Source: CAVVEQ01 sp963802095
GTDB taxonomy: Bacteria > Chloroflexota > Anaerolineae > Anaerolineales > Anaerolineaceae
Reading direction: 5' to 3'
DNA: 64,000 bases
NCBI GenBank assembly: GCA_963802095.1
Contig: CAWDHI010000007.1
Coordinates: 124,001-188,000 of the forward strand
The number at the start of each line of letters is the position of its first letter. Position 1 is the first letter of the stretch. The translations under genes and the position numbers were made by a program. The notes under the pieces are model-generated. The model was given only the letters and a program-made list of their open reading frames with translations. It was not told the origin of the DNA and ran no database searches. This document shows positions 17,796-26,827 of the stretch, piece by piece.

Positions 17796-18236
17796 ATGAT
17801 AACTACTTCACCTCTGATCGAAGAATTTAGAAAGTCGCTTGTAAATTATGGTGGGAAATGGAGTCAGAAGAAAGGCTTGTGGGATTTCTCCGCGGTCATC
17901 GCCGAACGTAAAGCCTTTCTTTCAAAAAAGAAACTGACCTATACGCTGAAGGTGCGAATCGACGAAGGCGCGAAGACGGTCAAATTTTCGGAGATGCTGA
18001 CCGAGACTGGGTCGGGGTTTTCCTCCGGGGGGGATATGGACAGTGGTTTCGGACTTAAAACCGAGAGCTACAACACCTTTTGCGGAGCTCGGTCAGGTAC
18101 CATTCAGGAGCAATCCACGCAATTTGGCAAGGATTATTCCTACACCTTCGATTATGCCGAGATCCGCACCAAGGTGCAGGCTGTGGTTGAACAGGCCGGT
18201 TACAGGTTCGAATATCAGGTGCTGCCCGTAAAGTAA
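17796..18236 (+). CDS. Hypothetical soluble protein
   Basis: 146 residues with no signal peptide or membrane helix. The N-terminal part is helix-like and basic (KSLVNYGGKWSQKKGLWDF, then AERKAFLSKKK). The middle has beta strands (YTLKVRIDEGAKTVKFSEML), followed by a Gly/Ser-rich loop (about 76-88), and the C-terminus is predicted helical then strand (VVEQAGYRFEYQVL). No family recognised. It is followed by a clear terminator at 18258, so it is probably a single-gene unit. Confidence 0.6.
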   Translation: MITTSPLIEEFRKSLVNYGGKWSQKKGLWDFSAVIAERKAFLSKKKLTYTLKVRIDEGAKTVKFSEMLTETGSGFSSGGDMDSGFGLKTESYNTFCGARSGTIQEQSTQFGKDYSYTFDYAEIRTKVQAVVEQAGYRFEYQVLPVK

Positions 18237-18257
18237 TTGAAACCTCTTTCATCCTTG

Positions 18258-18281
18258 AGCGCTTGCCAGAGCGCTTTTTTT
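18258..18281 (+). terminator. Intrinsic terminator
   Basis: AGCGCT (18258-18263) pairs with AGCGCT (18270-18275) over a 6-base loop and runs into seven T's (18275-18281), 22 nt after the stop of the 17796 gene. Confidence 0.85.
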
Positions 18282-18391
18282 GTTTGTCCTGTTCCACAGT
18301 ATTTTTGTCGCTGCGTAACTGGAGGACGGCTAGAGGGTTAATACATTCATGTGTTTCCACAAAGTTTTATATAAACAACGGAGTACCCTTT

Positions 18392-19954
18392 ATGCCTGAA
18401 CACCAATACTTTGATTTCATCGTGATCGGTTCGGGATTTGGCGGATCGGTTTCCGCACTGCGCCTGGCCCAGAAAGGTTACCGGGTGGCAGTGCTGGAAA
18501 AAGGCCGGCGCTATAAACCCTCTGATTTTCCGAGAACAAACTGGAACTTGCGCAAATCAGTATGGATGCCCGGACTTGGCCTTTTAGGGATCCAGGCGCT
18601 CACCCTCCTGCGGCATGTGCTTGTGCTGCACGGGACCGGTGTGGGAGGTGGCAGCCTGGTGTATGCCAACCAGCTCATCATCCCTGATGACGAGATCTTC
18701 GAAAAAGCTGAATGGGGGCGGGGGGATTGGAAGACCACCCTTGCGCCATTTTTTACAGAAGCCAGCCGCATGCTGGGTGCGGTGGATTGCCCCAGCGTGG
18801 GCAACGCCGACCGCATCTTGCGCGAGGTGGGCAAAGAATTACGCGGAGAGGATACTTTCCACATCAACCCGGTGGGGGTTTTCTTTGGTGAACCGGAAAA
18901 GACTGTTTCCGACCCCTTCTTTGATGGAGAGGGACCCGAGCGGACCGGCTGCAAGCTGTGCGGAGCTTGCATGATCGGCTGCCCGATCGGGGCAAAAAAT
19001 ACACTGGACCTAAATTACCTCTATCTTGCTGAAAAGCTGGGTGTTGAGATCTTCCCGGAGACCGAAGTGACAGGCGTGCGCCCGTTGGCTGATGGTGGTT
19101 ATGAGGTGCTTGCTCGTTCTTCGCACGGGTGTGTTTCGTCAGAAAAAGAGTTATAAAACTGGAGGCGTGGTCTTCAGCGGGGGAGTGATGGGTACGGTGG
19201 ACCTGCTTTTCAAGTGCAAGGAGTCCGGATTGCTGCCTGGTCTTTCGGACGGCTGGGTGAAATGACCCGCACCAACTCGGAGGCCATTCTAGGCGTGGAT
19301 TCCCGCGACCGTACCCAGGACTGGAACGACCACATTGCCATCACGTCGGGTATATACCCGGATAAAAGCACTCATATTGAAATCGTACGCTACAACAAAG
19401 GTTCGGATGTACTCTACGCAATAGCCACGGTGCTCACCGACGGCGGGGGATCTATCCCGCGCTGGCTGCGGTTCCTGGGTACCCTGCTTCGGCATCCGTA
19501 CCAGTTTTTAAAAGCGCTATGGATCCCCGGGATGAGTGCCCGGACTTCGGTAATTCTGGTGATGCAGTCCACTGAAAATTATCTAACCCTTCGTCACGGA
19601 AAGATGGGGTTGAGCTCCGAACTTCCTGCGACAGGAAAGCGGATCCCATCCTATATCCCCATTGCAAACCAGGTGACCAGGCGAATGGCGGAAAGAATGG
19701 ACGGATACCCGAAGGGCAGCTGGTTCGAAGTGCTGCTTGATGCCCCCACCACCGCACATATCCTGGGCGGGTGCGTGATGGGCGAATCATCGGAGGAAGG
19801 TGTGGTCGATAGGCAGGGAAGGGTGTTCGGGTATCCCGGGCTCTACGTGGCGGACGGATCGGTTGTACCCGCCAATCTGAATGCCAATCCTGCGCTAACG
19901 ATCACCGCGCTGGCGGAATACGTCATGGATAAAGTGCCTGCAAAATCGGTTTGA
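18392..19954 (+). CDS. GMC-family FAD oxidoreductase (cholesterol-oxidase-like), split by two frameshifts
   Basis: The protein begins with the FAD-binding DFIVIGSGFGGSVSALRLA (about 8-26) and VAVLEKGRRY, then HGTGVGGGSLVYAN. A Cys-rich CKLCGACMIGCPIGAK segment (about 194-209) is of interest in this subgroup. The first frame ends at 19156. Removing one T near 19122 gives RTGVFRQKKSYKTGGVVFSG, and restoring one C near 19252 reconnects to LGEMTRTNSEA. The C-terminus has HILGGCVMG and GLYVADGSVVPANLNANPAL, the conserved GMC end. It oxidises an alcohol, perhaps a sterol-like or lipid substrate; this is inferred. Joined length about 520 residues. Confidence 0.85.
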
Positions 19955-20040
19955 GTTATATGGATTAAAAAACTCCTGAACGTCGTACAATGATGCAAAC
20001 GAGCTCCGTTTATCCAGGATCGGAGTTGAGTAGGTGAAAC

Positions 20041-20590
20041 ATGAAGAGGTTTGAAAAATGGGCAAGCAGGGAATATCCCTCTGCGGATACGAATCCTGTT
20101 TTCAGCGCTCGTGGGGGGAACCCTCTTTGTTTTCCTGATTCCCTATTTATTGATCGTGGTTTTCCCGGGGTTGGACGAGAAATTAGCCTTTCCAACACCT
20201 GATCTTGAGCCGTGGAATGCAATTCTTGGCATCCTGATGATTATCGGCGGATTTTATTTTGCTTTCAGAACGGTCTATTCCCAGTTCTCCAGGGCAGGCG
20301 GGACTCCCCTGCCGGTAATGGCAACCCAGAAGCTGCTTGTCGACGGGACATATCAGTACTGCCGCAACCCGATGGTTTTTGGCACCCTGTTGGGTTACCT
20401 GGGGATCGCGATTATTGTCGGCTCCATATCCTCGATCCTGGCAGTGATCATTTTCGGGGGACTTCTGCTGACCTATGTCAAAAAGGTAGAGGAACGGGAG
20501 CTGGAAGCAAGGTTTGGGCAGGAGTATATTGATTACAAATCACAGACGCCGTTTCTTTTTCCAAGAATTGACCCGAAATCGCAAAAGTAA
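20041..20590 (+). CDS. Isoprenylcysteine carboxyl methyltransferase (ICMT/PEMT) family membrane protein
   Basis: The body (about 175 residues) has four to five membrane helices and the family end: VDGTYQYCRNPMVFGTLLGYLG, then EERELEARFGQEYIDYKSQTPFLFP. These proteins methylate small or lipid-bound groups with S-adenosylmethionine at the membrane; the substrate is unknown. The reading frame can be opened by a TTG at 20051 with poor spacing to GAGG. I prefer ATG 20041 (MKRFEKWASREYP), joined by a one-base shift near 20080 to LRIRILFSALVGG, which gives a natural start. This is inference. Confidence 0.75.
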
Positions 20591-20618
20591 TTAAGGGAAT
20601 TGTTTATTTTTAAGCTCA

Positions 20619-20654
20619 CTTTTGAGAATTAGATCTCAAAAGGTACGCGGTTTT
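20619..20654 (+). terminator. Possible terminator hairpin
   Basis: CTTTTGAGA (20619-20627) pairs perfectly with TCTCAAAAG (20634-20642); a TTTTTATT run begins about 9 nt after the stem. The spacing is unusual, so it is a weak call. Confidence 0.35.
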
Positions 20655-20810
20655 TATTGTCTGTGCGGTTAATGAAGTAGATCCTCCAGCAATTCCTAAC
20701 ACCATTTGCCAAATCTGCGTCTGGATAAAGAAGAAGAACATTTTTTCTCTATTCCATTGAGCAGATATCTCCTGTGGGATAATTGAAGAAAATCATTCGG
20801 AGGCACCGTC

Positions 20811-21795
20811 ATGCAATACCGCGAATTGGGAAGAACCGGGTGGAAGGTATCAGCGTTAAGTTTTGGCGCCTGGGCTATTGGCAGCGCATGGGGGCAGGTG
20901 GACGATAAGGAATCCCTGGCAGCTTTGCATAAATCCATCGAGATGGGGGTGAATTTCTTTGATACAGCGGATGTCTATGGGGACGGGTTGAGCGAGCGCC
21001 TGGTGGCCGAGCTCCGCAAAGAAAGCCGCGAGAAGATATACATTGCCACCAAAGCTGGCCGCCGATTGGACCCGCATACCGCAAAGGGCTACAACCGCGA
21101 AAATCTGACTGCATTCGTGGAACCGAAGTTTGAAAGAATCTGGAGACCGATACGATCGACCTGCTGCAACTGCACTGTCCTCCCCCGGCAACCTATTACT
21201 GGCCCGATCTCTACGGCATCCTCGATGACCTGGTTACTCAGGGTAAATTGCGATTTTACGGCGTAAGCGTGGAAAAAGTGGAGGAAGCCCTGAAAGCGAT
21301 CGAATACCCAACGTGCAGAGCATCCAGATCATCTTCAACCTCTTCCGCCAGCGCCCTGCAGAGCTATTCTTCGAGCAGGCAAAAAACGAAAGGTAGGTAT
21401 CCTGGCGCGGGTCCCGTTGGCATCGGGTATGCTGACCGGGAAGCTGAAACCCGATACGGCATTTGCCAAGGATGATCACCGCGAATTCAATCGCCACGGA
21501 GAGTCATTCGACGTCGGTGAAACTTTCTCGGGTGTGGATTACGACACCGGCTTGAAGGCAGTCGAGGAACTGAAAGCGCTCTGCCCGGCGGGAATGAGCC
21601 TGACCCAGTTTGCGTTACGCTGGATCCTTATGTTCGACGCGGTCACCTGTGCCATCCCGGGAGCCAAGCGGCCTTCGCAGGCTGAGGAGAATTTCTCGGC
21701 AGCCGACCTGCCTCCCGCTTTCTAATGAAGCCATGGTTGCTGCACGAGCGATCTATGACCGGTATATCCGACAGCTGGTTCACCAGCGATGGTAA
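20811..21795 (+). CDS. Aldo/keto reductase, broken by five single-base indels
   Basis: It starts MQYRELGRTGWKVSALSFGAW with GGAGG 12 nt upstream and contains the AKR motif MGVNFFDTADVYGDGLSE (catalytic Asp and Tyr) and YIATKAGRR. Later pieces lie in other frames: TIDLLQLHCPP, GKLRFYGVSVE, LASGMLTGKL, CAIPGAKRPSQAEEN, and the C-terminal YDRYIRQLVHQRW ending at TAA 21795. Frames are restored by changing CC, AAA, CCC, AAA and CCC runs by one base each. NADPH-dependent carbonyl reduction is the family role; substrate unknown. Joined length is about 327 residues. A strong terminator follows. Confidence 0.88.
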
Positions 21796-21816
21796 TTCCA
21801 GGAGATTCATAACCAT

Positions 21817-21857
21817 ATATCCGCCCGGTGAGATTGAAGATCCGGGCGGATATTTTT
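21817..21857 (+). terminator. Strong intrinsic terminator after the aldo/keto reductase
   Basis: A perfect 12-bp stem (21817-21828 with 21842-21853, rich in CCGCCCGG) around a 13-base loop is followed by TTTTT (21853-21857). It separates the aldo/keto reductase from the phosphotransferase and argues that the latter starts downstream of it. Confidence 0.9.
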
Positions 21858-21880
21858 ATGGAGGCAGACCGGCTAACCTG

Positions 21881-22864
21881 ATGAGACAATTTGATCGATT
21901 AACCCAAACCGGGCGGGCACGCCGGCTGCGCAGATTAGCCCTGATTGCGCTTGAGCAGTATGACCTGAACTGGACCCGTATCCGCCTTGTAACCAACGAC
22001 GTGAACGGGATATTCCTGGTGGAGACCCCGACCGAAAAGTGGATATTGCGGGTTACCCTGCCGGAGGGCGGGCATACCCCCGACCATGTAGCTGCCGAAA
22101 TGGAATGGCTGGCATCCCTGTCCAAAGATACAACTATCAGTGTTCCGAAGCCGCTCCCGGCAAGAAATGGAGATTATCTGGTTGAAGCCAGCACTGAGGG
22201 TGTGCCTGAACCGCGCCTGTGTGAGGTCTTCAGCTGGGTACCCGGCACCGATCTGGCAAATCATTTCACACTCGAGAATATTTCAAAGCTGGGGGAGCTA
22301 AGTGCCCGGATGCATGAACATGCCCGTAGCTTTAAACATTCACCGCAACTGGAATTGCTTGCTTTTGATAGGGTGTTTTACTTCCCCGAGCCGGTAATTC
22401 TGTTTGATAATAGCTCCCGGGATTTCATCAACCCAGGCCAAAACCAACTCTTCATGGATTGGATCGAACGGGCTCAGAAAGCCATCGACCGGCTGAAAGC
22501 ATCTGGAGAACCCATGCGAATCGTGCACGGAGATCTCCATCAATGGAATGTGCGCTTTACAAAAGGGATCCTTTCCCCGATTGATTTCGAGGACTTGATG
22601 CTGGCCTGGCCTGTCCAAGATATTGCCATCAGTCTCTATTACTTCCAGGATGAACCGGGTTTTCCTGAGATGTGGGCTTCTTTCCAGCGCGGATATGAAA
22701 GGATAGGTCCCTGGCCGGAGAAGAAGCGTGGTGAAATTGATGCCTTTATCGCTGCCCGGGGGATTGGCCTACTCAATTATGTGCTCCATAATTACAGAAT
22801 GCTGGAGATTAATCCCCGCGAGTTTGCTGGCAGGATTGAAAAAAGGTTGAAATTACTTACTTAA
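21881..22864 (+). CDS. Aminoglycoside-phosphotransferase-like kinase (APH / RdoA family)
   Basis: 327 residues from the ATG at 21881. The frame is open further upstream to 21725, but that would cross the terminator and overlap the previous gene. Protein-kinase-like fold: VNGIFLVETPTEKWILRV (ATP-lobe strands with the invariant Lys), the catalytic loop IVHGDLHQWNVRF (Asp as base) and the Mg-binding IDFEDLMLAWPVQDIA. Likely ATP-dependent phosphorylation of a small molecule; SrkA-like and choline-kinase-like members are also close. No clear Shine-Dalgarno precedes the start, so it is tentative. Confidence 0.85.
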   Translation: MRQFDRLTQTGRARRLRRLALIALEQYDLNWTRIRLVTNDVNGIFLVETPTEKWILRVTLPEGGHTPDHVAAEMEWLASLSKDTTISVPKPLPARNGDYLVEASTEGVPEPRLCEVFSWVPGTDLANHFTLENISKLGELSARMHEHARSFKHSPQLELLAFDRVFYFPEPVILFDNSSRDFINPGQNQLFMDWIERAQKAIDRLKASGEPMRIVHGDLHQWNVRFTKGILSPIDFEDLMLAWPVQDIAISLYYFQDEPGFPEMWASFQRGYERIGPWPEKKRGEIDAFIAARGIGLLNYVLHNYRMLEINPREFAGRIEKRLKLLT

Positions 22865-22943
22865 TAATGAGGTTTTTTTCCCACCTTGATAGATTCTCTG
22901 GCAATTGACGATTAGCCTGGGAGGAAGTTTGATTCCCGTCGAC

Positions 22944-22973
22944 TTGATTTTGGGAATCGAGATGTGTTATATT
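22944..22973 (+). promoter_or_regulatory. Promoter of the 22996 VOC gene
   Basis: TTGATT at 22944-22949, 18-nt spacer, TGT directly before TATATT (22968-22973), an extended -10. The expected transcription start near 22980 lies just upstream of the ATG codons. Confidence 0.65.
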
Positions 22974-22995
22974 AGACAAAAATGGTCTGAATTAC

Positions 22996-23486
22996 ATGCA
23001 AAAAGAAGCAAAAATGCAAAAGATAAAAACCTTTCTCTGGTTTGACAACCAGGCAGAAGAAGCCGTAGAATTATATACCTCGTTATTTAAAAATTCAAAG
23101 ATCCTCTCGGTTGACCGCTATGCGGAAGGGACCCCCGGCCAGGCTGGCACAGTAATGACTGTGACTTTCCAGCTAGATGGTCAGGAATTTGTAGCCCTGA
23201 ACGGGGGCCAGTGTTCAAATTCACGGAAGCCATATCCCTCTTCGTGAACTGCGAGAACCAGGGAGAGGTAGACCGGTTGTGGGCTATACTTACTGATGGC
23301 GGAGAAGAGTCTCAGTGCGGCTGGTTGAAGGACCGGTTCGGGGTATCCTGGCAGATCGTACCCAATGAATTTCTGGAGATGATGGATGGGAAAGACCCTG
23401 CAAAATCCCAGAATATGATGCAAGCTATGTTGAAAATGAAAAAACTCGACATGGGGTTATTAAGAAGAGCTTACGATGCAGGGTGA
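22996..23486 (+). CDS. PhnB-like VOC family protein, split by one frameshift
   Basis: The N-terminal half (KIKTFLWFDNQAEEAVELY, FKNSKILSVDRY) and the C-terminal half (FKFTEAISLFVNCENQGEVD, CGWLKDRFGVSWQIVPNEF) match the 3-demethylubiquinone methyltransferase-like group of the VOC superfamily. They are joined when one C is added to the CC at about 23209 (LNGGPVFKF). A start at ATG 22996 or 23014 is equally possible. Full length is about 163 residues. Function within the superfamily is not predictable. The gene ends in a bidirectional terminator. Confidence 0.82.
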
Positions 23487-23508
23487 TTAGCTTTATCTGA
23501 AAAATATC

Positions 23509-23541
23509 AAGACCTGCCATTTAGGCAGGTCTTTCTTCTTT
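23509..23541. terminator. Bidirectional terminator between convergent genes
   Basis: GACCTGCC (23511-23518) and GGCAGGTC (23524-23531) form an 8-bp stem (10 bp with flanking AA/TT) with loop ATTTA. TTTCTTCTTT follows on the plus strand and an A-rich stretch precedes, so it can serve both the VOC gene and ccdA. Confidence 0.85.
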
Positions 23542-23571
23542 AGAATGGTTTATAAGCCTTCCTTGTATCCT

Positions 23572-24246
23572 CTAAAAACCATTACCTGACCAACTGAGGA
23601 GATCTTTATTCAAATTTAGGTCATACAGCCCGATTCCTATTAAAAGTAGACCAGCTCCGATATTAATCCAGCGGTTGTATCTTACGAAAAACCCGGTCAG
23701 TGATTTCTGGGCTGCCCCAGCCATCAGGGAAAGGACCAGGAGGGGGAGCCCAAAACCCAAACCGAACCAGAGAAAGGTTGAAAGCCGGCTCAGAATTTCC
23801 TGATTGCTTAGTGATATGGCAAATATGCTAATAAGTAAGGCGCCTGAACAGGGAAGAGAGATGGGTGCATATAACATCCCATAAATAAACGCATTCACGT
23901 AAGAATTCTTTAGAACCGGTGATCGTATGGTGGGGATTTTCTTAAATGGATTCACGTTGAAAAGCAGGAGAATTCCCAGAAGAATAATTACCAGATCCAC
24001 CACCGGGATAAGGTATTTCATCGCGTCTCCAATAGAGATGCTCAGCAAGGCAATCAAGCCCCCCAGAATTAGCATCATCACAAGAACCCCGGCAAGTACG
24101 AAAAAGCCGAGGTATTCGCGTTTCACCTTGATACCAGCCGAAGATTGGGCCGCGAGGTAGGCCAGAAATCCCGGATAGAGTGGAATCACGCATGGGCTTC
24201 CAGCCGCAATTAAACCAAGCGTGAAACTGGTGATAATCTGTTCCAT
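23572..24246 (-). CDS. ccdA: Cytochrome c biogenesis protein CcdA / DsbD-type thiol transporter
   Basis: 224 residues with six membrane helices. The GSPCVIPLYPGFLAYLA segment in helix 1 holds the first reactive cysteine and the SLPCSGALLISIF segment in helix 4 the second. The family moves electrons from cytoplasmic thioredoxin across the membrane to outer thioredoxin-like proteins. Start ATG 24246 with GGAG 5 nt upstream is chosen over the GTG at 24273. It follows the thioredoxin-like lipoprotein gene by 31 nt, its natural partner. Confidence 0.92.
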   Translation of the reverse strand: MEQIITSFTLGLIAAGSPCVIPLYPGFLAYLAAQSSAGIKVKREYLGFFVLAGVLVMMLILGGLIALLSISIGDAMKYLIPVVDLVIILLGILLLFNVNPFKKIPTIRSPVLKNSYVNAFIYGMLYAPISLPCSGALLISIFAISLSNQEILSRLSTFLWFGLGFGLPLLVLSLMAGAAQKSLTGFFVRYNRWINIGAGLLLIGIGLYDLNLNKDLLSWSGNGF

Positions 24247-24277
24247 ATCCTCTCCATCCTTTAAAAAACTCACCGAA

Positions 24278-24892
24278 TTATTTCCCTAGGAATGGCTGCA
24301 CCTGGACAAGAAGATCGCTGGCAGACTTAACTCCAAATGGCAATGGGTGAGCGACACCGTCTTTATCAATGATCAGCATTGGTGCAGATGAGGGATTCAG
24401 GAATTGATCTCCGAACGAAGATGCGAGTCCTCTGCTAACTTCCGAGGTAGATATGGCATAGATCCAATTAAAACGATTATCGATGCTGTATTGTGCGAGC
24501 GATTTTGCATCTTCGTTGGGATCTACATCGAGAACCACGCTAACCAGATCTTCCCGCTCGCCAAGGGTTTGATGAAGTGCAACAACTTCCTGCTGCTGGC
24601 GTTTACAAGTTGTGCACCACATCGCCATGGTTTCTAAAAGCACAACCTTTCCGGCGAAATCAGAAATCCGAAAATCTGATTGCGTGTTCACATCAATTAA
24701 AACTTCATCCTGCCAGTCGGAGTCATTATCGATTGATTCTATATCCGAATTCGAAGCGGGTAAGTCCAAAGTCGCTACCGGTTGCGGGGTTTGATTGTCA
24801 GGGATGTAATCATTGGGAAACCCAGGTGTCGAGCACGCAGCCAGGAATAGTGATAATACCAAGAAGAAAACCGAAAAATTTTTTATTTTCAT
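24278..24892 (-). CDS. Thioredoxin-like lipoprotein (TlpA/ResA type)
   Basis: 204 residues from the ATG at 24892 (GGAGGT 7 nt upstream). A lipoprotein signal ends in LFLAAC. An acidic linker (about 19-60) leads to a thioredoxin-fold domain with the active site MWCTTCKRQQQEV (WCxxC, about 99-105) and the cis-Pro region SSAPMLIIDKDG. It should act outside the membrane as a thiol oxidoreductase, reduced through the CcdA encoded next. Targets may be cytochrome c apoproteins or damaged extracellular proteins. No cytochrome genes are near. Confidence 0.9.
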   Translation of the reverse strand: MKIKNFSVFFLVLSLFLAACSTPGFPNDYIPDNQTPQPVATLDLPASNSDIESIDNDSDWQDEVLIDVNTQSDFRISDFAGKVVLLETMAMWCTTCKRQQQEVVALHQTLGEREDLVSVVLDVDPNEDAKSLAQYSIDNRFNWIYAISTSEVSRGLASSFGDQFLNPSSAPMLIIDKDGVAHPLPFGVKSASDLLVQVQPFLGK

Positions 24893-25249
24893 CACGACCT
24901 CCATTAACAATATTATATATAAATAAGATGAAATATATCTTAATTAGTTACAATAGAATTATTAGACACTATATTTTATGAATAAAGGAATAGAGAAGAA
25001 AATTTTTTGATAGAAAAATTACTTTCGATAAAATCGAATTATATATTTTGCGAAAAAAATCAGGGGAGTTATCTGTAAAAAAAGTCCTTGAATCCTCCGA
25101 CCACCGAGTTTCCGGTTTGTTTTCTTCAATTACCTAAAATGGTGGTTTTTCGTCACCCCACTCCATTATTCGCCCTCCTTGTATGAAGGTAGGCAAGGCA
25201 AAAAAACCAGTTAGAAAAAGATCTCGCGATTATCCCTTTTCGATCGTAG
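24893..25249. other. AT-rich intergenic island
   Basis: No gene is visible. From about 24905 to 25080 the sequence is very AT-rich with runs such as TATTATATATAAATAAG and AAAAAAATCAGGGG, unlike its coding flanks. It must hold the promoter of the thioredoxin/ccdA operon (minus) and the 3' end of the 25250 gene (minus). No terminator with a good stem was found. Confidence 0.5.
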
Positions 25250-26827
25250 TCACTGCTTATCTTCCGCGGTAAGTTTATAGACCGAGAGGATCTTCGCATT
25301 CCCGATATTGATGGAAAAGATCTCATTTGAAAATGGGTAAGGAAATCTCCGAACATCACGGTAATTACCGAGGAAATAATCAGCCTCTTTTAGATCGTCC
25401 GCTAGAAAAATTCGTTTCGCTTCTGCCGGGGTTAGCAACCCAAGCGCCTGTTGTTGGCTTTCTATAAAAATATTGATTTTTTCGCGATTATCCGTTGCCT
25501 GAATTGCTTGAATACCCCATTGATAAGCCAACCCCCAATAATCCAGTGGAAACCGCTGTTGAATGGTCTTCATGTCCGCCCCAGCAAGGCGATTGAAATA
25601 AACATTCTGGAAAGGATGGTATGTGATCATCCAGGCGGTTGTCGGTAGAATCCCAAGAACCAGGAGGATTACGGAAAACGTCACGGCGAGACGCTGCCTT
25701 GAATGAGTGAGCAGCCAATCGAATAACACCTTGAACCCTGCAAGCATCACCAGGAGGAAAGGTGTATACAGAAAATACATCTGCCTCCAACCACTATAAA
25801 GGCTGGATTGCAAACCGATTACAGCAACCACAGGGCCAAGAAAGGCGCATACTATGAGCAGGTCATTTCTACGATCAGGGTTTAATCCAACAGGAAAATT
25901 CTGAAACGCCTTGAACCCTCTCACAATGAGGGCGATCAACCCGGCGAGAAAACCGATTAGGTAAAGGATGGGAGTGGTGATCCCTATCCAAACCAGAACA
26001 TAATGCCATGGGGGCGAGGAATCGGAAATCAGCTTGCCAAGATACAGCATTTCGCTATTGTGGGGGAAGCGGCTCATGAAAGCAAATGCTTCCAATAATC
26101 CTGAGAACGGGTTTTTCCAAAGCGCTGGCCAAAAGAAGACGGTAAACGCCACGGTGGTTGCAAGGTAGATCGTGAATGAAATGACAGCACGCTTCCAATT
26201 TCCACGCTTCGCCAGCACTTCGATTGCCAACCCAAGGATTGTGAGCACGGGAATGGTCAGACCTGGGAGTCGGATGGACAGTAAAACTGCCGTGAGAAGG
26301 CCATGAATGGCAGCCCGTGAACGCGTGGGTTTTTCCACAAACCAGAGGAGGGAAAGCAGGCAAATAGTATAGGCCGTCAGGAAGGGGATATCCTTGGAGT
26401 TGTAAAACGCGTCTGCAAATATGCGGGGCGAAATGATGAGGCAGATCACCCCTATCAACCCCAACCATCCATTGCGGGTAAACTTTTTTGCGAGTAGGAA
26501 AAAAGCAACACAGCCAATGAAGAAAGCCAGAAAGTTCACAAGGTGGCGGCTTAGAAAAATCTTGTCTAGGCTTCCCCGACTTTGCGTTGCAACCAGGAAT
26601 ATCTCAAAAAGCGGCCCGTACCAACGGTCCTTGTTCATAAGGAGCGAGGGATCCCCCTTAATGATGTAGCGGAAATTCTGGATGCCGAGTTGCAACTGGG
26701 TTGGCTCATCCCAGCTGAGGCCATAGCTGGAATAAATGGCAATGCCGAGAATTAGAAATGTGAGAAGAACAAATCCCGCGATTTTGTCTGGCAGGGTGAG
26801 TTCTCGAATGAAACGGCGCAGGTTCAT
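25250..26827 (-). CDS. GT-C-type membrane glycosyltransferase (GT39-like)
   Basis: 525 residues with about 11-12 membrane helices. After the first helix comes an extracytoplasmic loop with SWDEPTQ (about residues 37-43), where the acidic pair is in the place of the catalytic Asp of PMT/ArnT-type GT-C enzymes. A second loop has FADAFYNSKDIPFL, a motif shared by dolichol- or undecaprenyl-phosphate sugar-using transferases. It probably adds a sugar to a lipid-linked glycan or protein on the outer face. Its start overlaps the stop of the preceding gene by 4 nt (ATGA), so the two are coupled. Confidence 0.8.
   Translation of the reverse strand: MNLRRFIRELTLPDKIAGFVLLTFLILGIAIYSSYGLSWDEPTQLQLGIQNFRYIIKGDPSLLMNKDRWYGPLFEIFLVATQSRGSLDKIFLSRHLVNFLAFFIGCVAFFLLAKKFTRNGWLGLIGVICLIISPRIFADAFYNSKDIPFLTAYTICLLSLLWFVEKPTRSRAAIHGLLTAVLLSIRLPGLTIPVLTILGLAIEVLAKRGNWKRAVISFTIYLATTVAFTVFFWPALWKNPFSGLLEAFAFMSRFPHNSEMLYLGKLISDSSPPWHYVLVWIGITTPILYLIGFLAGLIALIVRGFKAFQNFPVGLNPDRRNDLLIVCAFLGPVVAVIGLQSSLYSGWRQMYFLYTPFLLVMLAGFKVLFDWLLTHSRQRLAVTFSVILLVLGILPTTAWMITYHPFQNVYFNRLAGADMKTIQQRFPLDYWGLAYQWGIQAIQATDNREKINIFIESQQQALGLLTPAEAKRIFLADDLKEADYFLGNYRDVRRFPYPFSNEIFSINIGNAKILSVYKLTAEDKQ

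Noticed and set aside
2223..19359. GGGTATATACCC at both 2223-2234 and 19348-19359 as a shared operator
   Set aside because: The second copy is inside the GMC oxidase coding region; a 12-base palindrome twice is weak evidence.
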